Below the pieces are notes generated by a model. That model made no database searches and was not told the DNA's origin. It saw only the letters and a list, made by a program, of their open reading frames with translations. Shown here piece by piece: positions 7,459 through 15,866 of a stretch of 48,197 nt of DNA; position 1 is the stretch's first letter, and each line of letters begins with the position of its first letter. The position numbers and the translations under genes were made by a program. The stretch comes from an uncultured Atopobiaceae bacterium (GTDB lineage Bacteria > Actinomycetota > Coriobacteriia > Coriobacteriales > Atopobiaceae), in the NCBI GenBank assembly GCA_947625405.1, contig CANQOF010000014.1, positions 1 through 48,197 on the forward strand, in the 5' to 3' direction.

Positions 7459-7561
7459 GGTGCTCCTCCCTTCGCCGCACCTTCTCGCGAAAAGCCTACC
7501 ACACGCCTCGATCGATAAAGCTAAAACGAACTCACGCGGGCTCCAAGCAGCCGTTCCAGCC

Positions 7562-8428
<867 letters not shown>

Positions 8429-8433
8429 GGGGA

Positions 8434-9846
8434 TCACGCTCCTTCCCTGGCGAGCGGAACGAAGACGGGACGCGAGAGCTCGGGGTCGGGGAGGGCCTCG
8501 GCGTGGGCGGCTTGGGCGAGCGCGTCCTGCGCGTAGTCGAGCTCCACGTCCTCGGCGGACACGGTGCCTCCCTTGGGTCGCGGGCCCTGGCCGCTCTCGG
8601 AGCGCGCGATGCGACCCTCGACGAGGGTGATGAGCTTGATGAGCGGGAGCGTGACGATGAGGTAGAAGATGGCGGCCGTCATGTAGGGGGTGATGTTGCC
8701 CGTGATGGCGGTCATGTTCTTCGCGTACATCATGAGCTCCATCACGCCCACGCTCGAGAGCAGCGACGTGTCCTTGTAGCTCGTGATGAAGTCGCTCGTG
8801 ACGGTGGGGAGCACGCGACGTATGGTCTGCGGGAGGATGATCGAGACCATCGTGCGCATGTGGCCCATGCCGAGCGAGGCGGCGGCCTCGTATTGGCCCA
8901 CGGGGATGGACTGGATGCCCGCGCGGAAGATCTCCGCGAGATAGGCGGAGCTGTTGATGGCCATCACCGCGCAGCCGAGGATGTAGACGTTGATCTGGAT
9001 CCCCAGCATGGGAAGGCCGAAGAACGCGATGTAGATCTGCAGGAAGAGCGGCGTGCCGCGCAGGATGTTGATGTAGGTGACGGCGATCGCGCGCACCACC
9101 ACGAACTTGCTCATCTTCATGAACGCGAAGCAGAGGCCGAGGAGGATCGCGAACGGGTAGGCCACGAGCACGATCGCGAGGCACACGAGCCAGCCCGGGA
9201 AGAGCGAGGCGAACGAGCTCACGAGGATCTGCGGCTTGAAGAACATGTTGAGAAACGGGTTCGAGTTCCACGCCTCCACCCACGGCTGCTGGTCGAGCCA
9301 ATTCACGAGCCCTTGCACCGGCGTGTTTTGGATCACGGAGATGGCGGGGGAGGAGGGAAGCGCCTGCTCGCCGAGCTGGTTTTCGTAGGTGCCCTCGATG
9401 GTGTAGTCGCCGTCGGCGTTGGGGAAGGCCACGCCCGTCACCTCGAGGCGCACGAGCGACCCCGCGGGAATGGGCTCGTCGAAGACCACCTGGAGCGCGG
9501 TGCCCGCGGGGGTGGCCACGGAGTCGACGTTTTGGCGGTTGAGTCCGTCGAGCACGGTCACGCGCGTGCTCGAGCCCTCGAAGGTGCCGCCCTCGGGCAT
9601 GGTGAGGCTGATGGAGGTGAGCTCCTCGTCCTCGCCCACGGTGCCCTCCCAGGTGAGGCGGGTGGGAAGGCCGCCGATCACGCGATCGCCGCCGTCCTCG
9701 TTCGGGCGCGCGGTGGTGCTCTTCACCTCGAGCGCCTCGGCCCGCGTGGGGGCGGCGAGGCAGACGGCGCCGAGGGCGACGATGAACACGGCCACGAGTG
9801 CCAAAAGGCGCGTGACGCGCATCCTCTCGGTGTTCTTCGCTTTCAT
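8434..9846 (-). CDS. Amino acid ABC transporter permease with N-terminal secreted domain
   Basis: 470 residues. The N terminus is a signal peptide ([21 protein letters not shown], then ALEV), followed by about 130 residues of Thr/Gly/acidic, strand-like sequence that would lie outside the cell. Only after about residue 170 does the usual permease begin, with TM helices, [15 protein letters not shown] and the EAA loop [21 protein letters not shown]. The C-terminal 55 residues are a hydrophilic cytosolic tail. Normal HisM/GlnP-type permeases have about 220 residues. GGGAGGATCT precedes the ATG. It lies between the binding lipoprotein and the ATPase genes, so it is the membrane subunit of the same importer. 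Confidence 0.9.
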   Translation of the reverse strand: MKAKNTERMRVTRLLALVAVFIVALGAVCLAAPTRAEALEVKSTTARPNEDGGDRVIGGLPTRLTWEGTVGEDEELTSISLTMPEGGTFEGSSTRVTVLDGLNRQNVDSVATPAGTALQVVFDEPIPAGSLVRLEVTGVAFPNADGDYTIEGTYENQLGEQALPSSPAISVIQNTPVQGLVNWLDQQPWVEAWNSNPFLNMFFKPQILVSSFASLFPGWLVCLAIVLVAYPFAILLGLCFAFMKMSKFVVVRAIAVTYINILRGTPLFLQIYIAFFGLPMLGIQINVYILGCAVMAINSSAYLAEIFRAGIQSIPVGQYEAAASLGMGHMRTMVSIILPQTIRRVLPTVTSDFITSYKDTSLLSSVGVMELMMYAKNMTAITGNITPYMTAAIFYLIVTLPLIKLITLVEGRIARSESGQGPRPKGGTVSAEDVELDYAQDALAQAAHAEALPDPELSRPVFVPLAREGA

Positions 9847-10013
9847 AGATCCTCCCTCAGCGCCTTGAATACCGGTTCTCAGTTTACGTGGCGATCGATG
9901 AGCAGGTTCTCCAACCCTAGGGCACGGAAGCCTACAAGACGAAAGAACCATCCCTTTTGTCTTGCGTTTAATTCTGCAGGTAGATCAGGTAAACGACAGC
10001 GAGGCTTTTCAGG

Positions 10014-10093
10014 GTGCCTGAGATAGGCCCGATCGCGGAGGCGCGGCGTACTAAGGTACGTAAGCCTCCGGGATCGGGCCTAGATCAGGTGCA
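10014..10093. repeat. Long palindromic element related to 6564-6655
   Basis: AGGCCCGATC (10025-10034) pairs with GATCGGGCCT (10072-10081), CGGAGGC (10036-10042) with GCCTCCG (10064-10070), and CGTAC (10047-10051) with GTACG (10056-10060) around TAAG. Outer GTGCCTGA and TCAGGTGCAC also pair imperfectly. It sits in the gap between the binding-protein and permease genes, where it could reduce read-through so the lipoprotein is made in excess. Confidence 0.8.
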
Positions 10094-10113
10094 CTGGGAA
10101 GCCGCAGCGTCAA

Positions 10114-11052
10114 TTAGCTTGCGGAACCAAACCACTTGTTCTCAAGTTCGGTAAGAGTGCCGTCCTCTTGCAGCTCGGCCAGGGCCTTGTTCACGGCCTC
10201 GGTGAGGGCGGGGTTGTCCTTGGAGATCACGAGCCCGTACTGCTCGCCGGTGGGGATGGCGGCGACTACCTCGAGGTCGGCGTAGCTCTCCTGGCAGTAG
10301 TAGGCCATCACGGGATAGTCGGCGATGACGGCGTTGTAGAGGCCACTCTGGAGGCCGGTGAGGCACTGGATGGCGTCAGCCAGCGGCACGGTCTCGGCGT
10401 TCGTGAGATTCTCCTGGCTCCAAGCCTCGCCGGTGGTGCCGGACTGCACGGCCACCTTCACGCCGGCCACGTCGAGGACGGACTTCACGGCGTCGAGGCG
10501 CTCGGTGCCGGCCACGTCCTGGGAGGCGTCGAAGCCCGGGATCTCAGCCGCGGCGGCCTTCGTCATCACGATGCCCTGGTTGGAATCCATGTAGGAGTCG
10601 GAGAAGTCGATCTCCTCGAGGCGCTCGTCGGTGATGGTGAAGGAGGAGGCGCCCATGTCGACGGTGCCGCCCTGTTTCACGGCCGGGATGATGGTGTCGA
10701 ACTGCACCTGCTGCCACTCAACCGTGAGGCCGAGCTTCTCGGCGATGGCATTCACGAGGTCGACTTCGAAGCCCTCGGCGTCCTCGGAGGTCTTGCCCTC
10801 GGGCACGTACTCCATGGGCGCGTAGGCGAGGTCGGACTGGACGATGAGCTTGCCATCCTCGATGGTCTTGAGCTCGGTGACGGCGGGCTCCTCGGTTTGC
10901 GTCTCCTCTGTGGCGGCGGGCTCGGCGGCTTGGCCGCCGCAGCCGGCCATCACGGCCACGCAGAAGACGGCGAGCATGGAACAGAAGAGGGCAAGGAAGA
11001 GGTGCTTTGACTTCGGCTGGACACCGGCACCCTCGGTCGTGGACCACTTCAT
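10114..11052 (-). CDS. Amino acid-binding lipoprotein of the ABC importer
   Basis: Extracellular solute-binding protein, family 3, 312 residues. After a charged N terminus the hydrophobic helix ends in the lipobox VMAGC, making Cys38 the lipidation site. A Glu/Thr/Pro-rich linker follows, then the binding domain with VQSDLAYAPMEY, GFEVDLVNAIAEKLGL, DMGASSFTITDERL and the hinge segments VAVQSGTTGEAW and VISKDNPALTEAVNKAL. The ligand is probably a polar amino acid, which one is unknown. AAGGAGAACACC precedes the ATG at 11052. It is the first gene of the importer operon, followed by the palindrome at 10014-10093 and then the permease. Confidence 0.94.
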   Translation of the reverse strand: MKWSTTEGAGVQPKSKHLFLALFCSMLAVFCVAVMAGCGGQAAEPAATEETQTEEPAVTELKTIEDGKLIVQSDLAYAPMEYVPEGKTSEDAEGFEVDLVNAIAEKLGLTVEWQQVQFDTIIPAVKQGGTVDMGASSFTITDERLEEIDFSDSYMDSNQGIVMTKAAAAEIPGFDASQDVAGTERLDAVKSVLDVAGVKVAVQSGTTGEAWSQENLTNAETVPLADAIQCLTGLQSGLYNAVIADYPVMAYYCQESYADLEVVAAIPTGEQYGLVISKDNPALTEAVNKALAELQEDGTLTELENKWFGSAS

Positions 11053-11145
11053 GGTGTTCTCCTTCGAACGTTGGGCGCCCCGCGAGTGGCACTGTGCCCT
11101 GCGCGTTCGCGTCAAAGGGCGGGGGCGCGATCCTTCGATGCGAGT

Positions 11146-11173
11146 AGTCTAGCGCCCTGATTTCATATTGCAA
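11146..11173 (-). promoter_or_regulatory. Promoter of the amino acid importer
   Basis: On the minus strand TTGCAA (11173-11168) and TAGACT (11151-11146) are 16 bp apart. The surrounding 11160-11250 is unusually AT-rich and repeats GCATAAA/TTTATGC-type words, which may be regulator sites. Confidence 0.5.
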
Positions 11174-11334
11174 GGCATAAACTCAAACAAAATCGCATGA
11201 GGATGGTGATTTATGCATAGATAAGAAAAGGAATGCTTTTATTATGCGTTGGATCGACCAGCTCCCGCGCGCCATGCCTCGCCACGCGCGGTGGTGCCAC
11301 GCGGGAAAGCGAGCGATTGACGCGCGGGGGGAGG

Positions 11335-12141
11335 CTAGTGGGCGAGCTGGGTGCCGAACCAGCGCGCCTCGAAGGAGGCGATCTCGCCGGAATCCTCGAG
11401 CGAGACGATGGAAGCGCTCACGGCATCGAGGAGCTCGGCGTTCGCCTCCTCCGCCACGTAGGCGAAGCTCTTTCCCGAGGGCTCCATGAGGCCCTCGACG
11501 AGCGTGGAGTAGACGGAGTTCAGGTAGTAGAGCGCCTCCGGGCGCGTGAGCACGCAGAAGGGCACCGTGCCCGCGCGTACGGCGTTCAAGATCGCGAGCG
11601 GATCCGCCTCGTAGGCGACGTGGAGCTTGGAGAAGGTGGCCTCCACCCACTCGCGCACGATCGGTTGGTCGATGGCGAGGATAGAGGTCTCGGGCACGTC
11701 GAAATCGCCGAAGTCCTGCTCGCGGAGCATCGCTTTCGAGACGAGCGAGATGTTGCAGGGCATGACGGGCTCGCTGAGGATGAAGCCCTCGGGGATGGAT
11801 TCGCTGTTGGCGATGATGCCGCCGAGATCCGCCGTGCGCGCGCGGAGGGCCTCGTAGACCTCTTCTTCCGTGGCGCAGGAGAGCGGCGTGATCTCGAGGC
11901 CGAGGTCCTCGCCGATGGTTTCGCACATGGTGACCCCGAGCCCCATGGCCTCGCCATCTTGGTCGATGACGAAGGGAGGCCACGAAACGGCGGAGATGAT
12001 GGTGAGCGCGCCGGGTTGAAGGGTTTGGTCGCTATAAGGCGGCGTCGATCCGCCGCATCCGGCGAGGCTCGAGGCGAGCCATGCCATGGCGGGGGCCGCG
12101 AAGGCATAGCCCGCGAGTCGGAGCGCGGTCGCGCGGCTCAC
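11335..12141 (-). CDS. Solute-binding lipoprotein, family 3 (orphan)
   Basis: 268 residues. The GTG at 12141 gives a compact signal sequence (ATALRLAGYAFAAPAMAWL) and lipobox SLAGC with Cys29 as lipid site; a longer frame to 12243 would add 34 residues ahead of it and is unlikely. GGAGAGAGA lies upstream. The binding domain shows SWPPFVIDQDGEAMGLGVTMCETIGEDLGL and later RAGTVPFCVLTRPEALYYL and FEARWFG, as in the amino-acid-binding family. It is less conserved than the neighbour at 10114, and no permease or ATPase of its own is next to it. It may share the adjacent importer or act as a sensor. Confidence 0.85.
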   Translation of the reverse strand: MSRATALRLAGYAFAAPAMAWLASSLAGCGGSTPPYSDQTLQPGALTIISAVSWPPFVIDQDGEAMGLGVTMCETIGEDLGLEITPLSCATEEEVYEALRARTADLGGIIANSESIPEGFILSEPVMPCNISLVSKAMLREQDFGDFDVPETSILAIDQPIVREWVEATFSKLHVAYEADPLAILNAVRAGTVPFCVLTRPEALYYLNSVYSTLVEGLMEPSGKSFAYVAEEANAELLDAVSASIVSLEDSGEIASFEARWFGTQLAH

Positions 12142-12330
12142 GCACCGTCTCTCTCCCGTCTCGCACCCCACGCTGCCCCCTGCGGTCTCAAAACGAAGAT
12201 CCTCGAACACGCATTCTACGGCGCCGCAGGTAGAGCCAAGCATTCAGGTTGCCTTCAACCTTATGCTTTTTGGCGCGCCCGAAGGCGGATAATGGAGCCG
12301 CATCAACGGGCAGCGAGGGAGGAGCGGATC

Positions 12331-13140
12331 ATGGCAAGCGAGCTCCCGCAGGCGGAAATCGGCATCTTCGGCGGATCGGGCTTCTATTCGCTCTTCGAGG
12401 GCGACTACGAGGAGGTGCTCCTCGACACGCGCTTCGGGCGTCCGTCCGACACCTACACGATCGGCACCATCGCGGGCAAGCGCGTGTGCTTCCTGCCGCG
12501 CCATGGGCGCAACCACTCCATTCCCCCCGCGGAGGTGAACTACCGTGCGAACCTCTATGGCATGCGGATGCTCGGCGTGAGGAAGGTCATCGGAACGTGC
12601 TCGGTGGGGTCGCTCTCGCTCGACATCCATCCCGGCGACGTGGTGGTGTGTGATCAGTTCGTGGATCGCACGAACGGCCGTAAGGACACGTTCTTCACGC
12701 ATCGCGAATCGCTCGTCGTCCAGCACCTCTCCTCGGCCGAGCCCTACTGCCCTGAGCTTCGCCAGGTGGCGATCGACTGCGCGCATGGGCTCGGGCTCAC
12801 GGTGCACGAGAAGGGCACGGTCGTCACCATCCAGGGCCCGCGTTTCTCCACGCGCGCCGAGAGCGAGTGGTTCAGCTCGATGGGCTGGTCGGTCGTCTCC
12901 ATGACGGCGTATCCGGAGGGTTGGCTCGCGCGCGAGCTCGGCATGCACTACGCGAACGTCTCGCTCGTCACCGACTACGACGCCGGCCTCGGCGAGTACG
13001 CGGCCGTCACCTGGGAGGACGTGCAGCGCGTCTTCGCCTCGAACATGGAGCATGTGCGCGCGCTCGTGGGCGCCATCGTGGAGGCGATGCCCGCAGAGCT
13101 TCCCTGCGCTTGTGGCGAAGCCGCGGACTTCGTGCGCTAG
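12331..13140 (+). CDS. mtnP: S-methyl-5'-thioadenosine phosphorylase
   Basis: Cleaves methylthioadenosine with phosphate, feeding adenine and methionine salvage; cytosolic. 269 residues. Family signatures are the phosphate loop IGIFGGSGFYSL, PRHGRNHSIPPAEVNYRAN, the CSVGSL block with DIHPGDVVVCDQFVDRT, GPRFSTRAESEWF and MTAYPEGWLAREL followed by TDYD. The MTAYPE segment and TDYD are typical of MTA phosphorylase rather than of purine nucleoside phosphorylase. GAGGGAGGAG precedes the ATG. It is divergent from the lipoprotein gene at 11335-12141. A related substrate such as methylthioinosine is possible. Confidence 0.9.
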   Translation: MASELPQAEIGIFGGSGFYSLFEGDYEEVLLDTRFGRPSDTYTIGTIAGKRVCFLPRHGRNHSIPPAEVNYRANLYGMRMLGVRKVIGTCSVGSLSLDIHPGDVVVCDQFVDRTNGRKDTFFTHRESLVVQHLSSAEPYCPELRQVAIDCAHGLGLTVHEKGTVVTIQGPRFSTRAESEWFSSMGWSVVSMTAYPEGWLARELGMHYANVSLVTDYDAGLGEYAAVTWEDVQRVFASNMEHVRALVGAIVEAMPAELPCACGEAADFVR

Positions 13141-13239
13141 CTAAGGCCGCGAAGTCTGCTTCGCGCATTCGCTCGCACCAGCTCTACGCTCGGGCGATGA
13201 TGGCATCTATGGAGCTTGAGTGAAAAAACCTAAGTGCGA

Positions 13240-13268
13240 TTGTGTGAGATTTTCGCGCTTTCTATACT
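13240..13268 (+). promoter_or_regulatory. Promoter of tatA
   Basis: TTGTGT (13240-13245), a 17-bp spacer and TATACT (13263-13268), about 80 bp before the tatA start. A small hairpin GCGAAG/CTTCGC (near 13149-13164) follows mtnP upstream of it. Confidence 0.55.
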
Positions 13269-13350
13269 AGCTCGGGCCGCAAAAAGGGCCTATTCTTACG
13301 GGGCATGCTGCAAAGAGCGGCTGAGCACTGCGCTCACGAAGGAGATAGAT

Positions 13351-13626
13351 ATGAAGTTCTTTGGAATGGGGATCTGGGAACTCCTCATCATCCTTTTTGT
13401 CATCCTGCTGATCTTTGGCCCCAAGAACCTCCCCAAACTCGGCTCTTCGATCGGCAAGACCGTGAAGAACATCCGTGAGGGGATGGATTCCACGACGCCG
13501 AGCTCCGACGCCACGACCACGACGACCACCACGACCACCACCGAGGCCCCGTCTCAGATCGAGGGCGCGAACGTCGTCGACGTGAAGGAAGAGACGACGA
13601 CCACCACGACGAACGTCAACCAATAG
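13351..13626 (+). CDS. tatA: Twin-arginine translocase subunit TatA/E
   Basis: 91-residue pore-forming subunit of the Tat export system for folded proteins. It has the short N-terminal membrane helix (IWELLIILFVILLIF), the FGPKNLPKLG hinge and an amphipathic helix ending near residue 45. The tail is unusual, with two threonine runs (ten and six residues) coded mostly by ACC and ACG and separated by an acidic stretch. AAGGAGATAGAT precedes the ATG. No tatB or tatC is nearby, so it is a stand-alone copy. Confidence 0.93.
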   Translation: MKFFGMGIWELLIILFVILLIFGPKNLPKLGSSIGKTVKNIREGMDSTTPSSDATTTTTTTTTTEAPSQIEGANVVDVKEETTTTTTNVNQ

Positions 13627-13669
13627 CACCTCCGAACCCGTCCCCGTCACCCGAAAGGCTCACGCGCCC

Positions 13670-14149
13670 ATGGCCGACACGCACATCTCCCTCACGCCGG
13701 AAGGCTACGCGAAGCTTAAGGAGGAGCTGAAGTACCTCGAGGGCGAGAAGGCCAAGGAGATCACCGAGGCCATCCGCCAGGCGAAGGACTTCGGCGACCT
13801 CTCCGAGAACGCCGAGTACGACGCCGCGCGCGACGAGCAGGCCCGCAACATGGCCCGCATCGCCGAGATCAACGCGATGCTCGCGAGCGCCACGGTGATC
13901 GAAGCCTCCGAGGACGTGTCGAACGTCTCGCTCGGCTGCCGCGTGACCGTGCGGGAGAAGGGGAAGGACGAAAGGGAAATCACCTTCACCATCGTGGGCA
14001 CCACCGAAACGGATTCCCTCGCCCATCGCATCTCCAACGAATCCCCGATGGGCAAGGCGCTTACGGGCCTTTCCGTGGGCGACACCTGCACGGTGAAGAC
14101 CCCGAACGGCAACGAGCGCTCCTACACCGTCATCTCGATCGAGCGTTAG
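13670..14149 (+). CDS. greA: Transcription elongation factor GreA
   Basis: Rescues backtracked RNA polymerase by stimulating transcript cleavage; 159 residues, the usual length. The N-terminal coiled coil carries AIRQAKDFGDLSENAEYDAARDEQ, with the acidic tip at DLSENAEY, and the C-terminal FKBP-like domain shows ESPMGKALTGLSVGDTCTV. The ribosome site (GAAAGG) is weak. It lies 43 bp after tatA, possibly in the same transcript, and is followed by a hairpin terminator before lysS. Confidence 0.97.
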   Translation: MADTHISLTPEGYAKLKEELKYLEGEKAKEITEAIRQAKDFGDLSENAEYDAARDEQARNMARIAEINAMLASATVIEASEDVSNVSLGCRVTVREKGKDEREITFTIVGTTETDSLAHRISNESPMGKALTGLSVGDTCTVKTPNGNERSYTVISIER

Positions 14150-14190
14150 GAGCGGCCCGAGGCGCACCACGCGACAACCCCCGCACATCC

Positions 14191-14225
14191 GAGCGCCCCG
14201 GAGCCAAAGGCACTGGGGCGCTTTC
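14191..14225 (+). terminator. Terminator after greA
   Basis: AGCGCCCC (14192-14199) pairs with GGGGCGCT (14215-14222) and is followed by TTC. It separates tatA-greA from lysS. Confidence 0.75.
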
Positions 14226-14273
14226 ATCAAGAGACGAAAAAATACGAGCTACCGGCCCACAGACGAGGATCCC

Positions 14274-15866
14274 ATGGAGAAGAGCGAGCACATAGAAGCC
14301 ATCCGCGATTCCGAGAGCGCCGAGGCCGCCGCGCCCGAGGCCGCCGCCCTGAGCGAGCGAGAGGTGCGCCAGGCCAAGCGCGAGGCCATGCTCGCGGCGG
14401 GCGAGGAGGCCTACCCCGCCACGTTCGATCGCGGCCTGGCCGGCGAGGATTTCGGACGCAACGTCGCCCAGCTCAAGAGCCGCTACGCTGATCTTTCGGA
14501 TGGCGCCTCCTCTGGCGAGGACCACACCGTCGCCGGGCGCGTCCGTTCCATCCGCCGCCACGGCAAGATGGCCTTCATCGACCTCGAGGATTCGACGGGG
14601 CAATGCCAGCTCTTCTGCCGCGCGAACGTCGTGGAGCCGAAGAGCTGGGAGCTCATCGGCTCGCTCGACGTGGGCGACATCGTGTCCGCGACGGGCGAGG
14701 CCATCCGCACGCGACGAGGCGAGTTCTCCATCGCGCCCGAGAAGGTCACGCTCCTCTCGAAGGCGCTGCGCCCGCTCCCCGAGAAGTTCCACGGGCTCGC
14801 GGACCCCGAGACCCGCTACCGCCAGCGCTACGCGGACATGATCGTGAACCCCGAGGTGCGCGACACGCTCCTCGCGCGCTCGCTCATGGTCTCGGCCATC
14901 CGGCGCTACATGGAGGGGGAGGGCTACGTCGAGGTGGAGACCCCGATGCTCCAAGAGACCCTCGGCGGCGCGAACGCGCGCCCCTTCCGGACGCACCATA
15001 ACGCGCTCGACACCGACTTCTACCTGCGCATCGCCACGGAGCTCCACCTGAAGCGCCTCGTGGTGGGCGGCATCCCGCGCGTCTTCGAGCTCGGGAGGCA
15101 ATTCAGGAACGAGGGCATGGACGCCACGCACAACCCCGAGTTCACCACGCTCGAGGCCTATCGCGCCTTCGCGGACCTCGAGGACATGAAGGCGCTCGCC
15201 GAGGGCATCTTCCGCGCGGCCGCGCTCGAGGTGCTCGGCACGACGGAGATCGAGTACCAGGGCACGGCGCTCGATCTCGGAAGGCCCTGGGAGAGCGTGG
15301 CGATGTCCGACCTCGTGAGCCGGAGGGTGGGTGAGAACGTGTCCATGGACACGAGCGTGGAGAGCCTCCGCGCCATCCACGAGCGCCTCGGGCTCGAGTT
15401 CGAGGAGAGCTGGGGCGCAGGGCGCCTCATCTTCCACCTCTACGACGAGCTTTGCGAGGGCGAGATCGTGGGCCCCACGTTCGTGTGCGACTACCCCGTC
15501 GAGGTGTCGCCGCTCGCCAAGCGCAAGGCGGAAGACCCTCGGCTCACCCACCGCTTCGAGCTCGTGATCTGCGGCCACGAGTACGCGAACGCGTTCGCCG
15601 AGCTCAACGACCCCGTAGACCAACGGGAGCGCTTCATCGCCCAGCTTGCCGCGAAGGACGCGGGCGATGAGGAGGCCATGGACTACGACGCCGACTACGT
15701 CCGCGCCCTCGAGGTGGGCTTGCCGCCCACCGGAGGCATCGGCATCGGCATCGATCGTTTGGCCATGCTAGTAACCAACCGGGCTTCCATCCGCGACGTG
15801 ATTGCCTTCCCATCGCTGCGTCCGGAGAGGCGAGCCTCAGCAAGGAGGGACGAGAATGTTCGATAA
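14274..15866 (+). CDS. lysS: Lysine--tRNA ligase, class II
   Basis: Charges tRNA-Lys; 530 residues. An OB-fold anticodon-binding domain (GRVRSIRRHGKMAFIDLEDSTG region) is followed by the class II core with FRNEGMDATHNPEFT (motif 2) and GIGIGIDRLAMLVTN (motif 3), ending in IRDVIAFPSLRPE. A 50-residue Ala/Glu-rich N-terminal extension precedes the domain. The last 11 bases overlap the start of clpC, so translation may be coupled. The gene opens a long run of tightly packed same-strand genes reaching to the tRNA-Thr. Confidence 0.97.
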   Translation: MEKSEHIEAIRDSESAEAAAPEAAALSEREVRQAKREAMLAAGEEAYPATFDRGLAGEDFGRNVAQLKSRYADLSDGASSGEDHTVAGRVRSIRRHGKMAFIDLEDSTGQCQLFCRANVVEPKSWELIGSLDVGDIVSATGEAIRTRRGEFSIAPEKVTLLSKALRPLPEKFHGLADPETRYRQRYADMIVNPEVRDTLLARSLMVSAIRRYMEGEGYVEVETPMLQETLGGANARPFRTHHNALDTDFYLRIATELHLKRLVVGGIPRVFELGRQFRNEGMDATHNPEFTTLEAYRAFADLEDMKALAEGIFRAAALEVLGTTEIEYQGTALDLGRPWESVAMSDLVSRRVGENVSMDTSVESLRAIHERLGLEFEESWGAGRLIFHLYDELCEGEIVGPTFVCDYPVEVSPLAKRKAEDPRLTHRFELVICGHEYANAFAELNDPVDQRERFIAQLAAKDAGDEEAMDYDADYVRALEVGLPPTGGIGIGIDRLAMLVTNRASIRDVIAFPSLRPERRASARRDENVR

